Assembly: GCA_963737015.1 (NCBI GenBank)
Contig: CAVTQZ010000001.1
Coordinates: forward strand, 2,418,001-2,482,000
DNA: 64,000 nucleotides
Origin: CAVTQZ01 sp963737015
Lineage (GTDB): Bacteria; Actinomycetota; Acidimicrobiia; Acidimicrobiales; UBA8190
Reading direction: 5' to 3'
This document shows positions 1 to 8,078 of the stretch, piece after piece. Within the stretch, counting starts at the first letter, position 1; each line of letters opens with the position of its first letter. A program made the translations under genes and the position numbers. Below the pieces are notes generated by a model. The model did no database searches and was not told the origin of the DNA. It saw only the letters and a program-made list of their open reading frames with translations.

Positions 1-1
1 T

Positions 2-358
2 CAGATCTACATCGAGTCGGAGGTGAAGGAGATCACGGCGTTCAGGGCCAACTCCGCGCGCCTCTCAGGTCAACCCCCCGGGCCCGAGGGAGCGGTCAAC
101 AAGGTGTTCAACGCCGAGTTCAATCAGCGCAGGTCGAACCTTGCCGTCAATGCCACAGGAATGGGCGCCGTGGCGTGGGCGCCCGGTGAAAAGGCAGCCG
201 AGTCGCGAGCTCAGACTTTTCTGCGTGCCCGGGCCAACTCGATCGAAGGCGGCACGTCTGAGGTGTTGCGCAATCAGGTCGCTGAGCGGATCCTGGGGCT
301 TCCTCGTGACCCCGAGGCGGACAGGGGCGTCGCCTGGTCGGAGGTGCGCCACAACTGA
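2..358 (+). CDS. Acyl-CoA dehydrogenase, C-terminal part (gene enters from left edge)
   Basis: The frame is open to the first complete codon of the window, so this is the 3' end of a longer gene. The visible 118 codons are the C-terminal helical domain of an acyl-CoA dehydrogenase, a flavoenzyme that puts an alpha-beta double bond into acyl-CoA and passes electrons to ETF. The signature is the segment IEGGTSEVLRNQVAERILGL near the end, matching the family's EGTSEIxRNxIAERxLGLPR. The Glu before the GGT corresponds to the catalytic base of many family members. Substrate range cannot be told from this fragment. The thiolase-like and enoyl-CoA hydratase genes a few kb downstream also point to acyl-CoA metabolism. 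Confidence 0.85.
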   Translation, partial: QIYIESEVKEITAFRANSARLSGQPPGPEGAVNKVFNAEFNQRRSNLAVNATGMGAVAWAPGEKAAESRAQTFLRARANSIEGGTSEVLRNQVAERILGLPRDPEADRGVAWSEVRHN

Positions 359-421
359 CGTGTCCGGCGCGCCCGGCGCGTCCGGCACGGCCTGCGCGGC
401 CTGCGCGGCCGCCAGAATCCT

Positions 422-2645
422 TCAGCCGGTCGCCTGATGGGTCGGTGTCGATCCCGTCGGTGTGAGGATGTCGAACCCGTCGGGCGTGTTCAGCATCCCG
501 GGCGTGCTCCCGGCGTCGTCGTTGATGCCGTACTGCCAGACGAGCGCGTCGGTCGAAGGGTCGATCGCAACCATCCTGTTGCGATAGTCGTCGTTTGCCA
601 TGATCACGCCGTTCGGCAGAAGCTCCGCCAATGAAGGGTGATCCAGCATCCCGGGTCCGCTCGGGACGTCGTATTGGTAGGAGATCGTCCCCTCCCGGTT
701 GAACTCGAGAACCTGTCCCGGCCGTGCGTAGTCGGCGATCAGGTAGAGATCGGGGCCTATCTGCTGGGGGTCAGAGGGATAACCGATCGGCAAGTGTAGA
801 GTCCACACGAGCGCGCCTGCCGTCGTGTACTCGCTCACCCATGAGCCGTTTATTTCCGACACGAGGAGGTTGCCGTCGGCGAGCGGGGTGTCCCCGTTCG
901 GGGATCCCATCGAAGTGGGCGGATTGTGGACACACACGCCGGTCGTGCCGATCTGGTGTGCGAGTGTCCCGTCGGAATTGATGACGAGCACCCGGCAGTT
1001 CTCAGCATCCGCCACGGTGATCTGCCCGTTCTTGAGCAGGTAGGCGTCGTCGGGCTCGTGCAAGTAGCCGGTCGCCGATCCAGGTCGCTTCGGATGTCCG
1101 TAGGACCAGATGACCTTTCCTGACGGATAGGCGATTTCCACGATCGTCTCGTTCTCCTCCTGGTTCGAGATGATCGCCCTTCCCTTGTTGGTGAAGAACG
1201 CGTCGTCGGGGAAGTAGAAGCCGAGCGGATCGGGCGGCGACGCGGCCGACGGAAACTGCCAATCGATGTGCATCGAAGAATCCATGAGAATGAGCCGGTT
1301 GTTCCCGCGGTCCGCCACCAACAGCTTGGACCCGTAGTAAGGCGAACCCGCTCCACTTGCGCCCGCTTTCCCGAACGTGGCGTTCGGCGTTATCACCTGG
1401 ACCGTGCCCTGCACGGCACCGGATGTCTCGCCACCTAGGAGCCACGCGCGTGAACCGCTCACTGCGACCGCCGCGTGAGACACCGGTACCTGGAGATGTC
1501 CTGCGACGAGCAGCCTGCGCGAGGTACCGTCCCACGCCCAGATAGTGGAGACACTGGAGGTCGTTGCCGCGTCGGTGAAGCCTTTCGCGCCGGGCGAGCG
1601 GGCGTAGGGCCTAACGTGCGACGAGCTCTTTTTGCGCTGGACGTAGCTGTCGGTGATCGCTCCGTTCACTCCGGCACCGGGGTTCGATCCCGGACCCGGT
1701 GGACTCGAGCTGCGTCGAGCCCACCCCGGGCACAGAGATCTGCGGAGAGCTGCTATCTCCCCCGGCGACCAAGATCTCGTTGCCGATGAGAAACGCACTC
1801 GCGGCCTCGAGGGGCTCGGGAAGATGTCCCACCACCCATGACCTTTTTGCATGGGGATCGATTTCCTGGATCGTGTCGACCGGGCCTCCGGCAGCGGCAC
1901 CGGAGAGCGCCTCACCACCGAAGACATAGATGTCTCCTCCGAGAGAGCTGACGGCCGGGTACCTGACGGGTACGGCGAGCGCGGCGACGTTCGAGTAGCT
2001 CGTTGCATTTGTGGTCGACACAACCTCGGCGGTGGGGTTCTTGCCGTCGTAGCCGCCAACCACGTACACGGTTCGCCCGATGGTGACGCTGGAAGAGTCG
2101 GAGCGCGGCGTCGGCAGGGCACCGATGACCCTGGAATCACCAGTTCCTCCGGCAGACGACGAATCGAATGCCTGGACGCTTGCGACGGTCGCAGGAGACC
2201 CTCCCCCGAAGAGGATGTCACGGCCACCGATGTGTGCTCCCGACCCGTCGTGGACCGGGGAGGGCAGGTTTCCGAGGGCCGCTACCGCTCCGTCGGAGGT
2301 GTCGAGTGCGAAGACACTCGCCTGGGACGTGTCGGAGGACGTGAGCCCTCCGAGGACCCTGATCTGGGTTCCCGACCCGGGCACAGCCACCGCTCTGCTC
2401 AGCGGTTCGGGAAGCTGCCAGGGCAGGAGCCCGGCCTCGGCTGCGGGCAGACCCGCCGTACGAGCGACGGAGGCCGCCTTGCCCTGCGTCTGCCCCTTCG
2501 AGCCGCCCCCCTCGTAAGCCGTCAACGCCAACGCGAGTCCGACTCCCAGTACGACCAGCCCAAAGATACGAGTCAGTCGCACACGCGTCCGCCGTCGACG
2601 CCTTCGGTACTGATGTCGCCCGTGGGGCCAAGCCACGTTTCCCAC
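422..2645 (-). pseudogene. Membrane-anchored Kelch/NHL-type beta-propeller protein, frameshifted
   Basis: Two overlapping minus-strand frames together make one protein. The first runs from about 2645 to 1683. It starts with a basic stretch and one hydrophobic anchor (VRLTRIFGLVVLGVGLALAL), followed by Kelch-like repeats (VYVVGGYDG, IYVFGGEAL, ILVAGGDSS). The second, from about 1680 to 422, holds an NHL/arylsulfotransferase-like propeller (LLVADRGNNRLI, VADAENCRVLVINSDG, LYLIADYARPGQVLEFNREG). The frame changes in a run of four G on the plus strand (1679-1682). Removing one base restores a continuous reading of about 740 codons. The start is uncertain: GTG at 2645 or 2636. The product is probably anchored outside the membrane, and its ligand is unknown. 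It lies 29 bases after the cytochrome-like gene and may be co-transcribed with it. Confidence 0.7.
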
Positions 2646-2674
2646 GGCACCTGTGTCTACACGGCGCGCCGTGC

Positions 2675-3325
2675 TCACCGAGCGGACGTGCCCGTCCAGG
2701 CATGGAGATATCCGAGAAACAGCATTCCGAGGGGGATGCCGAGGACCACGCTGGTGACGACGAGCCATTGACGGACACCCGCTCCTGACACGTCTCGGCG
2801 CGTGCTGTGCAGCCAGTCGCGCGGCGCGATACGGGCCGTGTCCACGAGGTGGCCAAGTACGTGGAGCGCCATTGCGATGAACCACAAGACGAAGGACACC
2901 TTGTGGAGCATCAACATCTGGCCCCGTTCGCCTGACCCCACGAACAGCAGGGCTATGCCGGTGGCCAGGACCGCGATCGTCGATGCCACGACGAACGGGC
3001 CGAGCATCCTCAGAACGGCTGGAGGAGGGCCTTTTCGTCGATAAGCAGGTGATCCGGAGTAATACCGAACGAACCTGTAGAAGGTGCTGACGAGCTTCAA
3101 GAGGACGGGCGGCACGATCAGCATGCCGATGAACACGTGTGCGGACAAGAGCCGACCGACGCGCAGGACCGTCACGCCTTCAGCGGCCAGGAGGACCAAG
3201 AGAACCACACCCGCCGTGGAAGTAAGCCGCGCGTTCGACTCGACACCTGCGTCGTCGAATTGCGATTGGGGAAGAAGGGCGTCGTCGGTCGACCCGACCG
3301 GTCTGTGATCGCCTTCAGTTGTCAT
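2675..3325 (-). CDS. Four-helix membrane protein, cytochrome b561-like
   Basis: The product is 216 residues. After a polar N-terminus of about 32 residues it has hydrophobic segments near residues 35-55, 60-85, 110-130, 140-160 and 185-205. Histidines sit inside or beside helices (SAHVFIGML, LHKVSFVLWFIAMALHVLGH), the pattern of di-heme b-type cytochromes of the b561/ferric-reductase-like kind, so a role in transmembrane electron transfer is plausible. I do not recognise a specific family. It lies between the DoxX-Rieske fusion gene and the beta-propeller gene on the same strand. Together they look like a small redox cluster in which this protein could take electrons from quinol or pass them to the Rieske partner; that is inference. 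The ATG start at 3325 is the only good one before the first helix. Confidence 0.6.
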   Translation of the reverse strand: MTTEGDHRPVGSTDDALLPQSQFDDAGVESNARLTSTAGVVLLVLLAAEGVTVLRVGRLLSAHVFIGMLIVPPVLLKLVSTFYRFVRYYSGSPAYRRKGPPPAVLRMLGPFVVASTIAVLATGIALLFVGSGERGQMLMLHKVSFVLWFIAMALHVLGHLVDTARIAPRDWLHSTRRDVSGAGVRQWLVVTSVVLGIPLGMLFLGYLHAWTGTSAR

Positions 3326-3403
3326 GTGCGCACCGCCAGCGAAGCGTACGGGCCTCCTCCTTACGTCAAGATGAAGGCGGGTCGGTACCGGCGGTCCTTC
3401 GCA

Positions 3404-4813
3404 TCACGTGACGTACAGCTCGCCGTCGGAACCTTCGCTGATCCCGATCCTGGTCAGGCCCCTTGTCGCAGGTCCCACTTCGACGGCGCCGGTAGAGCCG
3501 TTGAACTCGGATCCGTGACAAGGACATATGAAGATCTTCGACGTCCCGTCGTACTGAACGGAGCAGCCCGCATGCGGACAGACCGCGTCGAAAGCGAGAA
3601 AGGTTCCTGCCTGGGGCTGGACGACCAGTGACGGATCACCGGTGCCAGGGTCCCGGAACGACGCAGCTCCCCCGACCGGGACGTCGCGCGCCGGGCCCAC
3701 GGCCGTTCCCGCAGGCCGGCGCGGAGCTGTGGTCGTCGGCGCGTGCTGCGCAGGCTGGGTCGCGGGCGGGGACGTCGAGGACGGCGACGCGCCAGGTGGT
3801 CGCTGTGAATTCGTCGTGGGATTCGTCGTGGGATTCGTCGTGGCGGTCCCGGATCCGAGGCTAGGGGTGTTCCCAGAGGAGGTGGTACCGCCTGCGGCGC
3901 GTCCGAGGACAGCCGCGGCGCCGGCGACGAAAACCCCGACAGCGGCGACCGCTCCTGCTGCTACACCACGCGCTGCGAAGGTTCTGCGGTCGATCTCCTG
4001 CGCGTCGAGTCGTCTTGCTCTCGCCGGTCGTTGAGCGAGGAACGGACACGGGGAAGGTTCACACGGCGCGCCCCTGAGCGCCCGGCAATAACCGGCGTCG
4101 TAGGCGCCACAGACGCGGCGGGCCACGGCGAACGGGATCGGCACGATCGAGGTCGCTTCTGCACCCATTCTCACACGCTCGCGGTTTGTGGCGACCTCGT
4201 CCAACGACAAAGCGCCTCCGGACCCCGCGAGGATCAGTGGCCACCACGCGAAGAAGAAGACGATGTCCGATCCAGTGTAGTAGGGACTCGAGTGGTAGCT
4301 GACCGTGAGGAACAGCATGAAGGAGATCGCGGCTCCTCCGGCTGCAGCGATGCGCGTCCACAGACCGAGGAGCGTTCCGAGGCCCACGGCGAGCTCTCCG
4401 AGCGCGATGAGGATCCCGATCGGGGTCGCGACGTGAATCAGCGGTCCGAGGAGCGAGTGCACGGGGCTCCTGCGCGAAGCGGCTTCGAGCTGAGATTGGA
4501 TCGACGCGGGATTCGAAGGATCGAAGAAGGCGGGGTTCGCGAGCTTCTGTAGGCCCGCGAAGCAGAACGTGATGCCTAGGAAGGCGCGAAGCGGGAGCAG
4601 GACCCATCCCGCCGAGTAGAGGGCCCGGGGGGGCGGCCCGAGCCACCCACGCCCGGTCGGTCTCCCGGCTTCACCCCTGACCGCGACGGGCCCGGACGCA
4701 GCCGCCGACGCGGACCTGGACGCGGTCGCGGACTGGCGCGGCTCAGGCGGGGCGGTCGAAGGAGGGCGGCCGGCTAACGGATCGCCACGGCCGGCCGGGG
4801 TTGGTGTCGACAT
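3404..4813 (-). CDS. DoxX/DoxD membrane domain fused to a Rieske [2Fe-2S] domain
   Basis: The product has 469 residues in three parts. A Pro/Ala-rich start of about 65 residues is followed by a four-helix DoxX/DoxD domain (about 70-215; segments such as LPLRAFLGITFCFAGLQKLA and FFFAWWPLILAG). DoxD is known from thiosulfate:quinone oxidoreductase. A twin-arginine-like RRTFAARG precedes another hydrophobic helix near residues 280-305, followed by a linker with TTNPTTNPTTN repeats. The C-terminal Rieske domain carries CPHAGC and CPCHGS, the Cys/His ligands of a [2Fe-2S] cluster. The expected role is quinone-linked electron transfer at the outer membrane face; the donor is unknown. The ATG at 4813 has GGAGAG just upstream. 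It is divergent from the thiolase-like gene. Confidence 0.8.
   Translation of the reverse strand: MSTPTPAGRGDPLAGRPPSTAPPEPRQSATASRSASAAASGPVAVRGEAGRPTGRGWLGPPPRALYSAGWVLLPLRAFLGITFCFAGLQKLANPAFFDPSNPASIQSQLEAASRRSPVHSLLGPLIHVATPIGILIALGELAVGLGTLLGLWTRIAAAGGAAISFMLFLTVSYHSSPYYTGSDIVFFFAWWPLILAGSGGALSLDEVATNRERVRMGAEATSIVPIPFAVARRVCGAYDAGYCRALRGAPCEPSPCPFLAQRPARARRLDAQEIDRRTFAARGVAAGAVAAVGVFVAGAAAVLGRAAGGTTSSGNTPSLGSGTATTNPTTNPTTNSQRPPGASPSSTSPPATQPAQHAPTTTAPRRPAGTAVGPARDVPVGGAASFRDPGTGDPSLVVQPQAGTFLAFDAVCPHAGCSVQYDGTSKIFICPCHGSEFNGSTGAVEVGPATRGLTRIGISEGSDGELYVT
3823..3843. repeat. Short tandem repeat in the Rieske linker
   Basis: Three near-perfect copies of a 12-base unit (ggattcgtcgtg and its offsets) lie in the interdomain linker of the DoxX-Rieske gene. 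They encode TTNP repeats on the minus strand. Such repeats change length easily by slippage without breaking the frame. Confidence 0.6.
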
Positions 4814-4910
4814 GTCTCTCCGGGCGTTTCGGTCAGAGGTGCCCGCCCATGGTGGACCAGCCTGCCTTAAGAGGGCGTTAAAGCGGGCGCGGCCTGCGGG
4901 GCGGACGTTC

Positions 4911-4916
4911 TACGTT
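4911..4916 (+). promoter_or_regulatory. Possible -10 box of a leaderless thiolase-like gene
   Basis: TACGTT fits the actinobacterial -10 pattern TANNNT and lies 9 bases before the GTG at 4926. No Shine-Dalgarno precedes that GTG, so a leaderless transcript is likely. No clear -35 box is seen. Confidence 0.35.
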
Positions 4917-4925
4917 GTTCGACCG

Positions 4926-6446
4926 GTGCCGACGAACGGAGACGACCGCATCCCTGTTGTCGTGGCCGCGGGACAGGCGATAGAGCGCGAGATGACGGTG
5001 ACGCCGGTAGAGCTCGCCTCACGGGTCTGCGAGGACACCTTGCAACGTGCTCCGGCGCTGCGAGGCCGGATCGACCGGATCTCGATGGTCAATGTGCTGT
5101 CGGGGGGCGGCGCTTCACCCGCCTCCGAGCTTGCGGACGCCCTGGGTCTTTCACCTGGGAGATCCGAAGTCACGACCATCGGAGGCAACTCACCGCAGTG
5201 GCTCGTGAGTCGCTCGGCAGCCGCGATCGCCAACGGCGAGGCGAAAGCGGTGTTAATCGCGGGCGCCGAGGCCCAACGGTCGAAGCGGGTGCTTCGTGAG
5301 CAGGGGTTGCTCTCCAAGGACCGCCCGCGAGGGGAGCACCGGCTGCAGAGACCTCCGGATCCACTCGTCGGCGACGACAGACCGGGGGTGGGCCCTGCCG
5401 AGCTCGCTGCCGGGTTGGTGGCGCCGGTGCATCTCTATGCGCTCTTCGAGAGTGCCATCGCGCAGCGCGCCGGTAGGACCTTCGCCGAACACCGTCTCGC
5501 GCTGGGCGAGATCATGTCCCCGTTCACCGAGGTGGCTGCGAACCACCCTTACGCCTGGTTCCCACAAGCTCTTTCTCCTTCGGACATCTCCGAGGTGACC
5601 CCCGACAACCGTCTCGTCAGCGAGCCGTATCCGAAGCGGATGTGTGCTGTGATGCAGGTGGATCAGGCGGCATGCGCCGTCGTCACTTCGCTCGAGACAG
5701 CACGCGCCGCCGGTTTGTCCGACGAGGTGATCTTCTGCTGGTCGGGCGCTGAAGTCTCAGACGTATGGTGGCCGACCGCGCGGCGCGATCCCGGACGTTC
5801 CCCCGGCATCGGCGCAGCCGCCTCCGCTGCTCTTCGTGCGTCTGGTCTCGACATGGACGACGTGGCGCTCATAGACCTCTATTCGTGCTTCCCCTGTGTC
5901 GTGGAAATGGCGGCAGACGCCCTCGGTATAGACGTGCGCGATCCCCGTGGGTTGACCGTGACCGGGGGCCTTCCCTATTTCGGGGGACCGGGCAACGACT
6001 ACTCACTTCACGCCGTCGCCACGATGGCGGGCCGTCTGCGAGAGGGCGGGGGCCGCGGACTCGTCACGGGGTTGGGCTGGTATGCCACGAAGCACTCCAT
6101 CGGCATCTACGGCTCGACCCCTCCCCCCCGCGGTTGGAGATACGCAGATACGGCGACCGCTCAGGAAGAGATCGACGCGGGCGCAGCGGACCTCGTCGAT
6201 CTCGCCGACCTCGAGAGCGAAGGTGATCGGACGAGCACCGTGCACGCCACGGTCGTCGCGTGCACGCAGGCGATCTCTCGGGACGGAACGCTCGACTCAG
6301 CCCCGGTCATCGCCCGGCTCGACGACGGACGCCAGCTCGCAGTCGCAGCCGCGGACACCGAGCTCGCATCGCTCGCTGGGCGCAACGTCGTCGGCGACCG
6401 GGTGGTCGTGTCCGGATCTCCGCCACGCTGGCGCCTGCACGGCTGA
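4926..6446 (+). CDS. Thiolase-superfamily acetyl-CoA acetyltransferase-like protein
   Basis: The product is 506 residues from the GTG at 4926. The frame stays open upstream to an ATG at 4812, but that stretch (Arg-rich, low similarity) looks non-coding. The thiolase fold is visible from VVAAGQAIERE through TIGGNSPQWLVSRSAAAI, LIDLYSCFPCVVEMAADALG and VTGGLPYFGGPGNDYSLHA. Where classical thiolases carry the nucleophilic Cys this protein has the GGNSPQ version, as in the SCP-x/lipid-transfer-like acetyltransferases of mycobacteria. Classical thiolysis is therefore not assured. The last 80 residues form a small OB-like domain. The enoyl-CoA hydratase gene follows 103 bases downstream on the same strand, so the two probably serve acyl-CoA breakdown or modification together. 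Confidence 0.75.
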   Translation: MPTNGDDRIPVVVAAGQAIEREMTVTPVELASRVCEDTLQRAPALRGRIDRISMVNVLSGGGASPASELADALGLSPGRSEVTTIGGNSPQWLVSRSAAAIANGEAKAVLIAGAEAQRSKRVLREQGLLSKDRPRGEHRLQRPPDPLVGDDRPGVGPAELAAGLVAPVHLYALFESAIAQRAGRTFAEHRLALGEIMSPFTEVAANHPYAWFPQALSPSDISEVTPDNRLVSEPYPKRMCAVMQVDQAACAVVTSLETARAAGLSDEVIFCWSGAEVSDVWWPTARRDPGRSPGIGAAASAALRASGLDMDDVALIDLYSCFPCVVEMAADALGIDVRDPRGLTVTGGLPYFGGPGNDYSLHAVATMAGRLREGGGRGLVTGLGWYATKHSIGIYGSTPPPRGWRYADTATAQEEIDAGAADLVDLADLESEGDRTSTVHATVVACTQAISRDGTLDSAPVIARLDDGRQLAVAAADTELASLAGRNVVGDRVVVSGSPPRWRLHG

Positions 6447-6549
6447 GCAAGGAGACCCCGACTTCAGCCTGGCGTCGTTCTTCTCGTCCCGGCGAGACTG
6501 CGACGCAACCGGCGACGGAGGTGCCGGAGGAGCCGAGAGAGGAGCACCG

Positions 6550-7320
6550 ATGGCTGCTGTCGAGCGCGAGAGGCAAGGGCACGTGGAGATCCTCACGATC
6601 AACCGACCCGAGGCGCGCAACGCAATCAACGGAGAGGTGAGCTTGTCCCTCTCCCACGCCCTGGACGAGCTGACCGAAGACGACGACTGCTGGGTCGTCG
6701 TGTTGACGGGCGCCGGCGACAAGGCCTTCTCGGCGGGGATGGACCTGAAGGCTTTCGCGTCGGGCGAAGGGGCGGACATCATGGGCGCGTCCGGTGGCTT
6801 CGGCGGGATCACCCAACGCTCGTTTCCGAAACCGATCATCGCGGCCGTGAACGGCGCCGCACTCGCCGGTGGCTGCGAAGTGATGCTGGCGTGCGACCTC
6901 GTGGTCGCGGCGGATCATGCGACGTTCGGGATCCCAGAGGCCAAACGTGGCCTCGTTGCGGGGGCCGGTGCGTTGATACGGCTCCCGAACCGCATTCCGC
7001 TGGCTGTCGCGCTCGAGCTCGGGCTGACCGGAGACCCGATCGACGCGCAGCGGGCGTTCTCCCTCGGGCTAGTCAACCGTGTCGTCCCGGCCGACAAGCT
7101 CATGTCGCAAGCCCTCGCTCTCGCCGAGAGGATCTCGGAGAATGCGCCGCTGGCGGTGCGTTGGACCAAGAAGGTGATGCTCGGTGCTCTGAGTGTGCCG
7201 GACGAGGAGGGATGGAAGGTCAACGCTGATGCCGTAGCCGCCGTGTTCACCTCCGCCGACGCGATGGAGGGTCCGGTCGCCTTCGCGGAGAAGCGAAAGC
7301 CGAACTGGCAAGGCAAATGA
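6550..7320 (+). CDS. Enoyl-CoA hydratase/isomerase (crotonase) family
   Basis: The product has 256 residues, the usual size for a monofunctional crotonase. The ATG at 6550 follows GAGAGGAG at a spacing of about 5; the open frame continues upstream, but the residues there are not family-like. Visible marks are the oxyanion-hole segment FSAGMDLKAF, the segment AALAGGCEVMLACDL with the first catalytic Glu, and FGIPEAKRGLVAGAGAL with the second. With both glutamates present, water addition across a trans-2-enoyl-CoA is expected, although isomerases and related enzymes share the fold. The stop codon at 7318-7320 lies one base before the GTG of the CopD-like gene, so the two are translationally close. 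Confidence 0.85.
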   Translation: MAAVERERQGHVEILTINRPEARNAINGEVSLSLSHALDELTEDDDCWVVVLTGAGDKAFSAGMDLKAFASGEGADIMGASGGFGGITQRSFPKPIIAAVNGAALAGGCEVMLACDLVVAADHATFGIPEAKRGLVAGAGALIRLPNRIPLAVALELGLTGDPIDAQRAFSLGLVNRVVPADKLMSQALALAERISENAPLAVRWTKKVMLGALSVPDEEGWKVNADAVAAVFTSADAMEGPVAFAEKRKPNWQGK

Positions 7321-7321
7321 C

Positions 7322-7744
7322 GTGACGGCCGGCGCGTCCGCCACGATCGCGCCCGCTCTCGACGGCGTTCGCCTCTCGATCCACGTGCTCGCTGCTGCAA
7401 TCTGGGTGGGTGGCCAGTTCACGCTCGCGGGCCTGGTTCCGGCGGCGCGCAGGCTCGGCGAAGACGCGCCACGGACCCTCGCCCGGGCGTTCGCGCGGGT
7501 CCAGTGGCCGGCTTACGCCGTGCTCGTGATCACCGGGCTTTGGAACATATCGGCCAAGCACTCGGGCCAGCCGCCGGCATGGCAGGTCCTCCTCGGCGTG
7601 AAGATCGCAGTCGTGGCCCTCGCCGGGGTCTCGGCTTGGCTGCACTCGCGCGCTGGATCAAAGGCTGCTCTCGCCGGGTGGGGTGCGGCAGCCTCCCTCT
7701 CGTCTCTCGCCGCGCTCGTGATGGGGGTGTTCCTGGCCGGCTGA
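7322..7744 (+). CDS. CopD-like four-helix membrane protein
   Basis: The product has 140 residues and four hydrophobic helices. It begins with a segment typical of CopD/DUF2269-type proteins (LSIHVLAAAIWVGGQFTLAG), with a conserved His and Trp in the first helix. Further helices are YAVLVITGLWNISAKH, VLLGVKIAVVALAGVSAWLHS and LSSLAALVMGVFLAG. Family members are linked to copper import or to heme-containing membrane proteins; the actual substrate is not known here. The GTG at 7322 directly follows the stop of the enoyl-CoA hydratase gene, which suggests coupling rather than shared function. Confidence 0.65.
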   Translation: MTAGASATIAPALDGVRLSIHVLAAAIWVGGQFTLAGLVPAARRLGEDAPRTLARAFARVQWPAYAVLVITGLWNISAKHSGQPPAWQVLLGVKIAVVALAGVSAWLHSRAGSKAALAGWGAAASLSSLAALVMGVFLAG

Positions 7745-7829
7745 AGGCGCCCTATCACACGCTCCACAACGGGTCTAACCTGTGTGTGGAGGTTCTCGCC
7801 GGGAGGCGGGGCCCAGATGGGAGACCGAG

Positions 7830-8054
7830 ATGCTTGCCGAGATCTTCAGTGAGACGGGGATCATCGTGATCGCCATCGTGATCGTGGTCCTCTTTGGCAG
7901 CACGCAGCTCCCCAAGCTCGCCCGATCGCTCGGATCCGCCCAGTCCGAGTTCAAGAAGGGGCTTGCCGAGGGGGGCAAGGGCAGCGACGCCAAAGGCGCC
8001 GAAGACGAAAGCAAGGCTGCGGACACGGCGCCCGCCGAGACGAAGAAGGAATAG
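7830..8054 (+). CDS. tatA: Sec-independent protein translocase subunit TatA
   Basis: The product is a small protein of 74 residues: a short N-terminus, one transmembrane helix (IIVIAIVIVVLFG), the hinge STQLPKLARSLGSA, an amphipathic helix and an acidic, Lys-rich tail. This is the TatA/TatE layout, with the FG(S/P)xxLPxLxRSLG hinge signature. TatA forms the pore of the twin-arginine pathway that exports folded proteins such as Rieske proteins. The ATG at 7830 is preceded by GGGAGACC at good spacing; the open frame upstream (from 7782) lacks family similarity. tatB/tatC are not in the window, as is common in actinobacteria where tatA can stand alone. Confidence 0.9.
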   Translation: MLAEIFSETGIIVIAIVIVVLFGSTQLPKLARSLGSAQSEFKKGLAEGGKGSDAKGAEDESKAADTAPAETKKE

Positions 8055-8078
8055 CCGAGTCTTTCGGCGGGCCTCACC

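Noticed and set aside
1677..1692. ccggggttcgatcccgg resembles a tRNA T-arm.
   Set aside because: No matching acceptor stem, D-arm or anticodon arm lies at the right distance, and the segment is coding in the propeller gene.
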